NCBI RefSeq assembly: GCF_036345255.1
Contig: NZ_CP107783.1
Span: 7,238,001-7,302,000 of the forward strand
Direction of reading: 5' to 3'
DNA length: 64,000 nt
Source: Streptomyces sp. NBC_00569
GTDB taxonomy: Bacteria; Actinomycetota; Actinomycetes; Streptomycetales; Streptomycetaceae
The position numbers and the translations under genes are program-made. This document shows, piece by piece, positions 54,569-62,338 of the stretch (positions are counted from its first letter, which is position 1; each line of letters begins with the position of its first letter). The notes beneath the pieces are model-generated. The model did no database searches and had not been told where the DNA came from. It saw only the letters and a program-made list of their open reading frames with translations.

Positions 54569-55540
54569 TTACGGGTCCGGGTCGCTCTCAGCGGACAGGT
54601 CCGCGTCTACTCCCGTGAGGAGCGCGGGTCCGGGGTGCTCTCGGCGCGGCGGAGGTCGGCCGCCCACCCGTGTCACCGCCAGTGCCCCCGCACGGCACCC
54701 CTCCGTCGCCGCCTCCCGTGGCCCTGCGCCCCGCAGCCACGCGGCGAGGAACGCGCCGGTGAACGCGTCGCCCGCCCCGGTGGAGTCCCGCGCCACCGCC
54801 GACACCGACGGCACACGCGCGCGTACCGCCCCGCCCTGCGCCACCACCGCTCCCGCGACGCCCGATGTGACGACGACCAGCGGGAACCGTCCGCTGAGCT
54901 TCGACGCCGCGTCCTGCGCGTCCCCGGCGCCGCTCAGCAACTCCGCCTCGTCCCGGCTGGGGAGCAGGACCTCCACGCCCTCCGCGAGCGCCAGGAACCG
55001 GTCGGGTCCCAGCCCGGTGAGGAAGCCGGCCGACGCGGGGTCGACACTCACCGGCACCCCACGCGCGCGTGCCGAGTCCAGCGCCGCCGCGACCAGGGCG
55101 CGCCCCTCGGCGGAGAAGAACAGATACCCGGACAGATGCAGCCACGCGACCCCACCGAGCAGGTCCGCGGACCAGTCGGCGGGGGAGAGGCGCAGTGAGG
55201 CCCCGCTGTCGGTGAGGAACGTCCGCTCGGCGCCGGCGCCCGTGTCGACCAGTGAGATCACCGTGCCGGTCGCCGCCTCCGGGTCGACGACGAGCCGGGG
55301 ACGCACCCCCGCGCGCGTGAGCGCCTCCTCGTGCCAGGCCACCGAGTCGGCGCCGACCCGCCCGAGCAACGCCACATCAGAACAGCTCGCGTAGGCCGCC
55401 CAGCACGCCACGTTCGCCCCCGCGCCACCCGGCAGCGTACGGATCTCCGCAGCCGTGTCCGTGCCCGCCGCGAGCGGGGCGTCGTGCCGGGCCACGATGT
55501 CCGTGACGACGTCCCCGACGACCAGGAGGGTTCCGCTCAC
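54569..55540 (-). CDS. PfkB-family carbohydrate kinase, probable pseudouridine kinase
   Basis: 323 residues of the ribokinase/PfkB family. N-terminal LVVGDVVTDIVARHDAPLAA and RTLPGGAGANVACWAAYASC (substrate-binding GG), then the catalytic signature VARDSTGAGDAFTGAFLAAW (GAGD). Its GTG start overlaps the psuG stop by 4 bp. In the known PsuK/PsuG pathway a PfkB kinase phosphorylates pseudouridine and PsuG splits the product into uracil and ribose 5-phosphate. This pairing makes pseudouridine the likely substrate, by context. Another sugar or nucleoside remains possible. Confidence 0.88.
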   Translation of the reverse strand: MSGTLLVVGDVVTDIVARHDAPLAAGTDTAAEIRTLPGGAGANVACWAAYASCSDVALLGRVGADSVAWHEEALTRAGVRPRLVVDPEAATGTVISLVDTGAGAERTFLTDSGASLRLSPADWSADLLGGVAWLHLSGYLFFSAEGRALVAAALDSARARGVPVSVDPASAGFLTGLGPDRFLALAEGVEVLLPSRDEAELLSGAGDAQDAASKLSGRFPLVVVTSGVAGAVVAQGGAVRARVPSVSAVARDSTGAGDAFTGAFLAAWLRGAGPREAATEGCRAGALAVTRVGGRPPPRREHPGPALLTGVDADLSAESDPDP

Positions 55541-56442
55541 GGCCGCGCCCAGGCCGCCGCGATGCGCGCCGCGAGCCGTACGTTGCCGCGTACCGCCGCG
55601 AGGTTGGCCTCCAGCGAGGCGCCGTCCGTGTGCCGCACCAGGTAGTCCAGGAGGAACGGCGTGACCGCCTGCCCCGTGATGCCCTCCGCGTCGCACGCGC
55701 GCAGCGCATCGTCGAGCACGCGCGCGTGGAGCGCGGGATCGAGCTGCTCGGCCTCGGGCACCGGGTTCGCCACGATCAGCGCGGTTCCGGGCCCGCCCAG
55801 CGCGTCCTGGGCCCGCATCACCGCGGCCACCTCGGCCGGATCGCCCAGCGTCCAGTCGACGGGCCGGCCCGAGTCGGAGAGGTAGAAGCCCGGGAAGCGA
55901 CCGGTCCCGTATCCGGCCACCGACACTCCCAGGGTCTCCAGCCGCTGAAGCGTCGCCGGTACGTCCAGGATCGACTTGACGCCCGCGCACACCACGGTGA
56001 TCCGCGTCCGCGCGAGCAGCCCGAGGTCCGCCGACTCGTCCTGTGTCTCGGTCCACCGCCGGTGCACGCCGCCGAGCCCACCCGTCGCGAACACCCGTAC
56101 CCCCGCGCGCGCCGCGAGCAGCGCTGTCGCCGACACGGTCGTCGCCCCGCTCGCCCCCGTCGCCACGGCGAGCGGCAGATCACGGTGGCTCAGCTTGCGG
56201 ATGCCGTCCTCCGTCGCGACCCGCTCCAACTGGCCCTTGTCCAGGCCGACATGGGGTCGTCCGTCCAGAACGGCGATCGTCGCGGGCACCGCGCCCTCGG
56301 CGCGCACCAGCTCTTCGAGTTCGAGCGCCACCCGCAGATTGCGCGGGCGCGGCAGCCCGTGCGCGATGATCGTCGACTCCAGGGCCACGACCGGCCGGCC
56401 CGCGGCCACCGCTTCCCGCACCTCATCGGACACCAGCACCAC
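55537..56442 (-). CDS. psuG: Pseudouridine-5'-phosphate glycosidase
   Basis: 301 residues. PsuG signatures are clear: VVALESTIIAHGLPRPRNLR near the N-terminus, VGLDKGQLE, FATGGLGGVHRRWTETQDES, VCAGVKSILDVPATLQRLET and ALIVANPVPEAEQLDPALH. It cleaves the C-C bond of pseudouridine 5'-phosphate using a lysine-based mechanism. It is the upstream gene of a two-gene operon with the PfkB kinase, coupled by a GTGA overlap. ATG 56442. Confidence 0.95.
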   Translation of the reverse strand: MVLVSDEVREAVAAGRPVVALESTIIAHGLPRPRNLRVALELEELVRAEGAVPATIAVLDGRPHVGLDKGQLERVATEDGIRKLSHRDLPLAVATGASGATTVSATALLAARAGVRVFATGGLGGVHRRWTETQDESADLGLLARTRITVVCAGVKSILDVPATLQRLETLGVSVAGYGTGRFPGFYLSDSGRPVDWTLGDPAEVAAVMRAQDALGGPGTALIVANPVPEAEQLDPALHARVLDDALRACDAEGITGQAVTPFLLDYLVRHTDGASLEANLAAVRGNVRLAARIAAAWARP

Positions 56443-56561
56443 GCGCCTGCCTCCTGCCTGTCGGGTCTCCCCTCATCCATGGCGAGCGGCGCGCACGCCC
56501 AAACCCTGTGGCACGTCCGTAAACGCTTGTGGCGCGACGGCCGACCGAGCAGCCTGAGTGC

Positions 56562-57017
56562 ATGACGGACAAATCTGAGCGCATGACGGACAACACGACG
56601 CGCCTCGACCATGTCGTCCTCTGGGTCAGCGACCCGGTGGCCGCGGCGCACTTCTACGAAGAGGCGGTCGGCCTCGAACCTCTCAGGGTGGCCGAGTTCA
56701 AGGAGGGCGCGGTTTCGTTCCCCTCGGTGCGGGTCAACGAGGAGACCATTCTCGACCTCGCGCCGCTGACGCTGGCGCCCCGTATGAACATGGTGCCGGG
56801 CGGCGACAAGAGCGCCGGCCACCCGGTCAACCATGTGTGCATCGCCCTGACCGAGGGCGGCTACGACAGCCTGCGCGCCCGTCTGGAGGAGCGCGAGGTG
56901 CCGGTCTCGGACCACGGCCGCCACTCGTACGGCGCCCGCGGCCCGGCCGTCCGCAGCTTCTACTTCCGCGACCCCGACGGGAACGTCTTCGAAGCGCGTT
57001 ACTACGAAGAGGCCTGA
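56562..57017 (+). CDS. VOC/glyoxalase-fold protein
   Basis: 151 residues with a vicinal-oxygen-chelate fold: RLDHVVLWVSDPVAAAHFYE, VGLEPLRVAEFKEGA, HPVNHVCIALTEGGYDSLRA and SFYFRDPDGNVFEARYYEE, which carries the Glu metal ligand. The region around the start is duplicated: GAGTGCATGACGGACAA and GAGCGCATGACGGACAA lie 21 bp apart, offering two equivalent starts (56562 and 56583). Function unknown, possibly detoxification or drug binding. Confidence 0.87.
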   Translation: MTDKSERMTDNTTRLDHVVLWVSDPVAAAHFYEEAVGLEPLRVAEFKEGAVSFPSVRVNEETILDLAPLTLAPRMNMVPGGDKSAGHPVNHVCIALTEGGYDSLRARLEEREVPVSDHGRHSYGARGPAVRSFYFRDPDGNVFEARYYEEA

Positions 57018-57072
57018 GCCGCCTGATACGGGTCCCTGCTCGTCCGGGTGTCGGCTGTACGGACGTTGAGGT

Positions 57073-57372
57073 TCAGCGGCGCGTACGGCTCCACGAGCGG
57101 CCGCGTGACCGGCCGCCCGTCCGGCCACGGTCGAGCAGGGCCACACCCAGAGCGGCCAGGCCGATCTGGATCAGCCACTCCACCCAGTCGATCCCCTTGG
57201 TGTCCGCGACACCGATGCCCGCGGCGATGGCCGAACCGAGCAGCGCGGCCACGATGCCGACGACGACCGTCGCCAGGATGCCGATGCGCTGACGGCCCGG
57301 CAGGGCGAGCCGGCCCAGGACGCCGATGACGATGCCGATCACGATCGCGCTGATGACGCCGGAAATCTCCAT
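57073..57372 (-). CDS. GlsB/YeaQ/YmgE-family small membrane protein
   Basis: 99 residues with three hydrophobic stretches: MEISGVISAIVIGIVIGVLG, GILATVVVGIVAALLGSAI and WVEWLIQIGLAALGVALL, and a basic Arg/Ser tail. It matches the transglycosylase-associated (GlsB/YeaQ) family implicated in envelope stress. ATG 57372, with GGGGA 4-5 bp upstream. It converges with the VOC gene. Confidence 0.85.
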   Translation of the reverse strand: MEISGVISAIVIGIVIGVLGRLALPGRQRIGILATVVVGIVAALLGSAIAAGIGVADTKGIDWVEWLIQIGLAALGVALLDRGRTGGRSRGRSWSRTRR

Positions 57373-57509
57373 GTCCCCACGACTCCCTAGAACCCCGGGC
57401 ACGCGGCGCCCGGGACGTTGTCTCCAGGTCTCTTCCCCTTGACGAGCCGTCCAGTCCGGGCCGTGACCGAGGTACGGGTCGTCCAGTGAACAGAGGGGTC
57501 CGCGCTGCC

Positions 57510-57515
57510 TAGAGT
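57510..57515 (+). promoter_or_regulatory. Putative -10 element of cupin gene
   Basis: TAGAGT ends eight bases before ATG 57524 with no ribosome-binding site, consistent with a leaderless or near-leaderless message. Confidence 0.35.
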
Positions 57516-57523
57516 GACCGTTC

Positions 57524-57889
57524 ATGACCACGAACGATCAGGCCACTGCGTCTTTTGCCGTACACATTCCGGACGTTGCACTCGAACCGGAGCCCCTCGA
57601 TCCGGAGCAGATCGTCTCGGGCGACCCCGTCGTCACGGGCAAGGTGCTCTGGGAGTCCGCCGACGGCAAGCAGCTGCGGGGCATCTGGCAGATCACGCCG
57701 GGCGTGGTCACGGACACCGAGGCGAACGAGCTGTTCGTGGTCGTCTCCGGCCGCGCCACGGTCGAGGTCGAGGGCGGAGCGACCCTGGAGGTGGGCCCCG
57801 GCGACGCGGCGGTACTGCGCGAGGGCGACCGTACGACGTGGACCGTGCACGAGACCCTGCGGAAGGCGTACCACATCACGCTGCCCTGA
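57524..57889 (+). CDS. Cupin-domain protein
   Basis: 121 residues with a single cupin barrel: WQITPGVVTDTEANELFVVV (motif 1, with Glu but not the usual HxH pair) and LEVGPGDAAVLREGDRTTWT (motif 2), ending in VHETLRKAYHITLP. It resembles the EutQ-like/(S)-ureidoglycine group (cupin_3). Likely metal-binding; substrate unknown. The message appears leaderless. Confidence 0.87.
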   Translation: MTTNDQATASFAVHIPDVALEPEPLDPEQIVSGDPVVTGKVLWESADGKQLRGIWQITPGVVTDTEANELFVVVSGRATVEVEGGATLEVGPGDAAVLREGDRTTWTVHETLRKAYHITLP

Positions 57890-57902
57890 CCGGTGTCATG
57901 CC

Positions 57903-57925
57903 GACCGCGGTCACCGTCCGCGGTC
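57903..57925. terminator. Bidirectional terminator between cupin and MFS genes
   Basis: Perfect 8-bp stem GACCGCGG/CCGCGGTC with a 7-nt loop in the 48-bp gap between converging genes. Confidence 0.65.
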
Positions 57926-57937
57926 ACGCCGCCCTGG

Positions 57938-59218
57938 TCACCTCGTCGCGGGCCGCCGGCTGAAGAGGGCGAGCGCGGCGAGCGGCAGCAGGAGGCAGGC
58001 CGCGGCCAGGTTGAGCCAGGCGTAGCTCGCCGTCGCGACGACCAGGCCCGCGGCCGCGCCGCCGACGCCGGCCGCCGTGTTCATGGTCAGGTCGGACAGG
58101 CCCTGTGCGGCGGCCCGCGCGGCCTGCGGCACCGAGTCCGTCAGCAGGGCCGAACCGGAGACGAGGCCCGCGGACCAGCCGAGCCCCAGGACGAACAGGC
58201 CCACGGCGGTCTGCCCGTGGTTGCCGCCCGCCGTGCCCGCGAGCAGCGCCGCGCAGGCGAGCAGACCCACGGCGAGGCCGATCACGGAGAGCCGCCCGAG
58301 CCGGTCCGACAGCCGTCCCATCACCGGCGAGAACGCGTACATGCCCGCGATGTGCCCGCTGATGACCAGGCCGATGAGATCGATGCTCGCACCGTGGTGG
58401 CCGAGGTCGACCGGCGTCATCGACATGATCGACACCATCGCGGTGTGCGAGACGGCGACGGTCACGAGGGCGAGCCGGGCACGCGGCGACGCGGCGACCG
58501 CGGCGAACCCGGCCCTGATCGACCGCGCTCCGGCCGACTTCTCCTCCTCGGGAGCCAGGGCGCGGGCGGTCAGGAGCGGATCGGGACGCAGCAGGACCTG
58601 CACCATGACGGCCGAGACGAGGAAGACCCCGGCCGCCCACAGGAAGGGCCCCGCCGCCGCGGGGATGCCGAGCCCGGCGACGCTGCGGCCCGCGGGCGCC
58701 GCGATGTTGGGCCCGAGCACCGCGCCGATCGTGGTGGCCCACACGACATTCGAGATCGCCCGCGCCCGGCGCTGCGGCTCGGCCAGATCGGCGGCGGCGA
58801 ACCGCGCCTGGAGATTGGCCGACGAGGCGGCGCCGAACCCGGCCATGCCGACGAGCAGCAGCGGGAAGCTCCCCACCGCCGCGGCCAGTACGACGACCCC
58901 GGCCCCCAGCGCGCCGATCAGATACGCGAGGACGAGCCCGGGCCGCCGCCCCCGCGCCGTCATCAGGGCGGCGAGCGGAACGGACAGCAGGGCGGTCCCG
59001 GCGACCGTCGCGGTCGGTGCGAGCCCGGACAGCGCCTCGTCCCCGCTGACCTGCTTGGCGAGCACGGCGGCGAGCGCGATGCCGGTGGCGACGCCGAGCC
59101 CGCCGAGTATCTGGCTCGCGACGAGCACGGCGGTGACACGGCGGCGCAGCCCGGCCAGGTCCTCGGGCGTCACGGGGACGGAGGGCCGACGACGTGCGGT
59201 GGAATCGGGTATGAGCAC
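57938..59218 (-). CDS. MFS transporter
   Basis: 426-residue major-facilitator membrane protein with about 12 hydrophobic helices. The inter-helix signature appears as ALMTARGRRPGLVLAYLIGA in the N-half and PVMGRLSDRLGRLSVIGLAV in the C-half. The proline/glycine pattern resembles drug-type exporters of 12-TM families. GTG 59218 was chosen as the start with a short Arg/Pro-rich cytoplasmic leader. The 456 bp upstream consist largely of a tandem repeat array, so its promoter must lie within or next to the array. Confidence 0.9.
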   Translation of the reverse strand: MLIPDSTARRRPSVPVTPEDLAGLRRRVTAVLVASQILGGLGVATGIALAAVLAKQVSGDEALSGLAPTATVAGTALLSVPLAALMTARGRRPGLVLAYLIGALGAGVVVLAAAVGSFPLLLVGMAGFGAASSANLQARFAAADLAEPQRRARAISNVVWATTIGAVLGPNIAAPAGRSVAGLGIPAAAGPFLWAAGVFLVSAVMVQVLLRPDPLLTARALAPEEEKSAGARSIRAGFAAVAASPRARLALVTVAVSHTAMVSIMSMTPVDLGHHGASIDLIGLVISGHIAGMYAFSPVMGRLSDRLGRLSVIGLAVGLLACAALLAGTAGGNHGQTAVGLFVLGLGWSAGLVSGSALLTDSVPQAARAAAQGLSDLTMNTAAGVGGAAAGLVVATASYAWLNLAAACLLLPLAALALFSRRPATR

Positions 59219-59310
59219 CGGCGCAGTGTGCCAGCCGGCACCCACCCGCGAACACAGGGCATCCCCGCGCATGCCCTGCGCCAGCCAGATACCCAGGGCT
59301 GAAAACGGTG
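59219..59310. other. Region between MFS start and repeat array
   Basis: No gene. It should contain the MFS promoter on the minus strand, though no confident -10/-35 pair was seen. Confidence 0.4.
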
Positions 59311-59681
59311 GTTCCCGTGCCTCGGAACGGCCGCTCGCGTGCCGCGGTACAGCTGCTTCCGCGCCTCGGAACAGCGCTGCTCCCGTGCCCTCGGAACAGC
59401 GTCGCTCCCGTGCCGCGGAACAGTCGCTCCCATGCCGCGGTACGGCTGCTTTTGCGCTGCCTCGGAACGGTGCCGCTTCCGTGCTGCGGAACAGTGCCGC
59501 TCTCGTGTCCTCGGAACAGTGCCGCTCTCGTGTCCTCGGAACAGTGCCGCTCTCGTGTCCTCGGAACAGTGCCGCTCTCGTGTCCTCGGAACAGCCGCTC
59601 CCGTGCAGCGGAACAGCCGCTCCCGTGCAGCGGAACAGTCGCTCCAGAGCCGCGGAACAGCGGCTTCCCGTGTCTCAGAAC
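59311..59681. repeat. Degenerate tandem repeat array, about 15 units of 22-25 bp
   Basis: Units end in CGGAAC and share the core GCTCCCGTG. Four identical 25-bp units (beginning AGTGCCGCTCTCGTGTCCTC) span 59493-59592. Two identical 22-bp units (AGCCGCTCCCGTGCAGCGGA) lie at 59593-59636. Older, diverged units of 22-25 bp flank them, from about 59311 to 59681. The last unit runs into the stop codon of the ogt gene. There are no spacers between units and the unit length is not a multiple of three, so it is neither CRISPR nor coding repeats. The identical central copies suggest recent expansion. Confidence 0.92.
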
Positions 59682-60262
59682 AGCGGCTGCGGAAGGACCC
59701 CTTCCAGCGCGAGCAGCTGTCGCTTCGTCTCCAGGCCGCCGCCGAATCCGCCGATGCCGCCGTCGCTCTCCACGACGCGGTGGCACGGCACGACGACCGG
59801 CAGCGGATTGGCTCCCATGGCCACACCCACCGCCTGCGCAGCCCCCGGCTGCCCGACGCGGCCCGCCAGGTCCCCGTAGCCGACGACCGTGCCGAACGGG
59901 ACGCCGGCCGCCAGCTCGCGCAGGACCTGCCGGTTGAACCCGGAGATCAGCGACCAGTCGAGCGGCAGCTCGAAGTCCCGCCGCTCACCGGCGAAGTAGG
60001 CCTTCAGCTGACGTATGGGCTCGGCCAGGAGCGGCGAGTCCGGGGCCTCCACCGGCTCGGTCCCGAGCCGGGAACCGAGCCGCTCGACCGCCCGGTCCCG
60101 CACGGCGGGGGAGGCGTGGAAGGCGACATTCACCAGCCCGGCGTCCGTCGCGGCGAGGAGCAGCGGCCCGATGTCCGTGCCGACGACGGCCCAGACGACC
60201 GTGAGCCCGGCCCCTTCCCCGGCGGCAGCGTTCCCAGTGGATTTCTGCCCAGTGGCGTTCAT
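59675..60262 (-). CDS. ogt: Methylated-DNA--protein-cysteine methyltransferase
   Basis: 195-residue DNA-repair protein that transfers alkyl groups from O6-alkylguanine to its own cysteine. The active site VVVPCHRVV is intact, preceded by the helix-turn-helix region LRELAAGVPFGTVVGYGDLA and followed by GGIGGFGGGLETKRQLLALE. The N-terminal domain (VWAVVGTDIGPLLLAATDAG) is present. ATG 60262 was chosen; the start at 60292 adds ten residues without coding support. Its final codons lie inside the last copy of the tandem repeat array. Confidence 0.95.
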   Translation of the reverse strand: MNATGQKSTGNAAAGEGAGLTVVWAVVGTDIGPLLLAATDAGLVNVAFHASPAVRDRAVERLGSRLGTEPVEAPDSPLLAEPIRQLKAYFAGERRDFELPLDWSLISGFNRQVLRELAAGVPFGTVVGYGDLAGRVGQPGAAQAVGVAMGANPLPVVVPCHRVVESDGGIGGFGGGLETKRQLLALEGVLPQPLF

Positions 60263-60340
60263 GCCGACCACCGTACGGGGGGCCACTGACAATGCTCCGC
60301 GCCGTCCGCCGGCCTCGCCTCCCCCGGCCCGCCGTCGGCT

Positions 60341-61216
60341 CTACCGGCCGCCGCCCACCGCCTTGCGCACGACATCCGGGGAGTTGCTGATGATGCCGTC
60401 CACGCCGAGACCGGCCACGCGCCGCGCGGCCGCCGCGTCGTTCACGGTCCAGGTGAAGAGCTGGAGGCGCTTGCCGTGCGGGCCCTTGAGGGCGTGCACC
60501 GAGGCGACGTACCGGCTCGAGATCGTCCCGTAGCCGGGATGGATCCGGTCGGCGAACCGGGCGTACCGGGGCAGGTCGCTCACGGCGGGGGTACCGAGGA
60601 ATCCCGTCGTGATGTCGGGGCGGAGCAGGTGCACGGTCCGTACGCTGGCTGCGCTGAAGCTCTGGATCACCAGGCGGTTCCTGATGTGATCGCGATCTAG
60701 CCAGCCCTCCTTGCCGAGCACGCGCAGGATGTCCGTCTCGATGCCCGGGTAGAGTGCCGGGTCCTTGACCTCCATGAGGAGCTTCTGGTGGTTGTGGTCG
60801 ACCCGGTCCAGGTACTGGGTGAGGGTCGGGACGCGGGCACCCTTGAACTTGGCGCCCTTCCAGCGGCCGGCGTCGAGCTTGGCGATCTCCGCGGCGGTGA
60901 AGTCGCGGACGTTGTACGGGGCACGGCCGGGGAACACCTGCTCGACGTTCGTGGTACGTGCCAGATTCGTGTCGTGGATGACGACGAGCCGGCCGTCCTT
61001 GGTGCGCTGTACGTCGTTCTCGACCCAGTCGAAGCCGAGCTTGTCGGCCTTGTCGATGGCCTGGAGGGTGTTCTCGGGCGCGTACCCGGAGGCGCCGCGG
61101 TGTGCGATGACGACGGGTGCGCCGGGCTGCTGGGCCGCCTCGGCGGCGGTGGGGAGGACCAGGACGCCTACGAATCCCGCCAGGGCGGCGGTCGCGGTGG
61201 CTGCGCGTGCGGACAC
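60341..61216 (-). CDS. Secreted glycerophosphodiester phosphodiesterase
   Basis: 291 residues with a Sec-type signal (MSARAATATAALAGFVGVLV then PTAAEAAQQPG). GDPD motifs: VVIAHRGASGYAPENTL (HR..PEN), FDWVENDVQRTKDGRLVVIH (ExDv and the H of DT), LLMEVKDPALYPGIET and the C-terminal LQLFTWTVNDAAAARR with GVDGIISNSPD. It hydrolyses glycerophosphodiesters to glycerol 3-phosphate outside the cell. GTG 61216 has GAGGAG about 6 bp upstream. Confidence 0.93.
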   Translation of the reverse strand: MSARAATATAALAGFVGVLVLPTAAEAAQQPGAPVVIAHRGASGYAPENTLQAIDKADKLGFDWVENDVQRTKDGRLVVIHDTNLARTTNVEQVFPGRAPYNVRDFTAAEIAKLDAGRWKGAKFKGARVPTLTQYLDRVDHNHQKLLMEVKDPALYPGIETDILRVLGKEGWLDRDHIRNRLVIQSFSAASVRTVHLLRPDITTGFLGTPAVSDLPRYARFADRIHPGYGTISSRYVASVHALKGPHGKRLQLFTWTVNDAAAARRVAGLGVDGIISNSPDVVRKAVGGGR

Positions 61217-61448
61217 GTGTACTCCTCGCGTCGAGGGATCAAGGACTTGACGAGAGTGACAGTCGGTTGCCAACGGAAGACACGTGAAGGATGGCCACAC
61301 ACTGAACGGAGTGGTGGGAGGACGTGCACCCCGCGGGCGGGTGTCGTGAGGCTTTGCCGGAAAATCGGTCAGACGTTCCTGCGAGAGCCTTAATCTCTGC
61401 TCCAATCGCGGTCGCTCCGGCAGTCGCTGCCAGGGGTGCAAACAGAAC

Positions 61449-61474
61449 GCATCAGGAACATCAGGAACATCAGG
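61449..61474. repeat. Short tandem repeat upstream of MHYT gene
   Basis: The nine-base unit AACATCAGG occurs as nearly three head-to-tail copies (GCATCAGG, AACATCAGG, AACATCAGG), 18 bp before the MHYT start codon. Slippage-prone spacing near a start is possible. Confidence 0.7.
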
Positions 61475-61491
61475 GCGAAGGGCTGCGGCGG

Positions 61492-62298
61492 ATGCAGTAC
61501 ACGGTCGACGGATTCAGCTATGGACTGGTCACGCCGTTGGCGGCGTTCTTCATGGCCTGCCTCGGCGGGGCGCTGGGTCTGCGCTGCACCACCAGATCGC
61601 TGCTCGTCACCCAGTCCTGGCGGCCCGGCTGGCTCGCGCTCGGCTCGGCGGCTATCGGGTCCGGAATCTGGACGATGCATTTCATCGCGATGATGGGCTT
61701 CCGCGTGCAGGGCACCCCGATCCACTACGACAAACTGACGACGTTCGCGAGCCTGGGCGTCGCCATCGTCATGGTCGGGGTCGGGATCTTCATCGTCGGA
61801 TACCGGGGTGCGACGGGAGCGGCCCTGTTCACCGGTGGCACGGTCACCGGACTGGGTGTCGCGTCGATGCACTACCTCGGTATGGCCGGTATGCGCCTGC
61901 ACGGGACGCTTCAGTACAACACCTTCACCGTCGGTGTCTCCGTAGTGATCGCCATGGCCGCGGCCACCGCCGCGCTCTGGGCCGCGGTCCAGGTCAGGGG
62001 GTTCACCTGGAGCGTCGGCGCGAGCCTGGTCATGGGTCTCGCGGTGACCGGCATGCACTACACCGGAATGGCCGCCCTCGACGTCCGCGTGCACGGAAGC
62101 GGCGGCACCCCCGCCGGTGACACCCCCGCCGAACTCCTCGCGCCCCTCATGATCGGCCCCCTGTGCTTCCTGCTCCTGGCCGGCGTCGTCGTGGTGTTCG
62201 ACCCGATGATGATGACGGGCAGGCCCGACCGGCGGGACGCCGTCGAGGCCGCGAGCAGGGCGGGCCGGACCGTGCGCCCGCTGCGACGGGCAGGCTGA
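61492..62298 (+). CDS. MHYT-domain membrane sensor protein
   Basis: 268-residue integral membrane protein with seven predicted helices and three MHYT-type motifs: [28 protein letters not shown] and [14 protein letters not shown]. The MHYT domain is thought to bind copper and sense diatomic gases. In many bacteria it is linked to GGDEF/EAL domains; here it stands alone. The C-terminal cytoplasmic tail is short and Arg-rich ([17 protein letters not shown]). ATG 61492; the ribosome-binding site is weak. Signalling partner unknown. Confidence 0.9.
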   Translation: MQYTVDGFSYGLVTPLAAFFMACLGGALGLRCTTRSLLVTQSWRPGWLALGSAAIGSGIWTMHFIAMMGFRVQGTPIHYDKLTTFASLGVAIVMVGVGIFIVGYRGATGAALFTGGTVTGLGVASMHYLGMAGMRLHGTLQYNTFTVGVSVVIAMAAATAALWAAVQVRGFTWSVGASLVMGLAVTGMHYTGMAALDVRVHGSGGTPAGDTPAELLAPLMIGPLCFLLLAGVVVVFDPMMMTGRPDRRDAVEAASRAGRTVRPLRRAG

Positions 62299-62325
62299 TC
62301 CGGCCCGGTTGTCAGTGCGGGGTCG

Positions 62326-62331
62326 TACGGT
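62326..62331 (+). promoter_or_regulatory. Putative -10 element of leaderless uvrB transcript
   Basis: TACGGT ends seven bases before the uvrB ATG (62339), with no Shine-Dalgarno sequence. No LexA-box-like palindrome (TCGAAC...GTTCGA) was seen in the 40-bp gap. Confidence 0.33.
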
Positions 62332-62338
62332 GGATTCC

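Noticed and set aside
59311..59681. CRISPR array
   Set aside because: Units follow each other without unique spacers, vary from 22 to 25 bp, and no cas genes are present.
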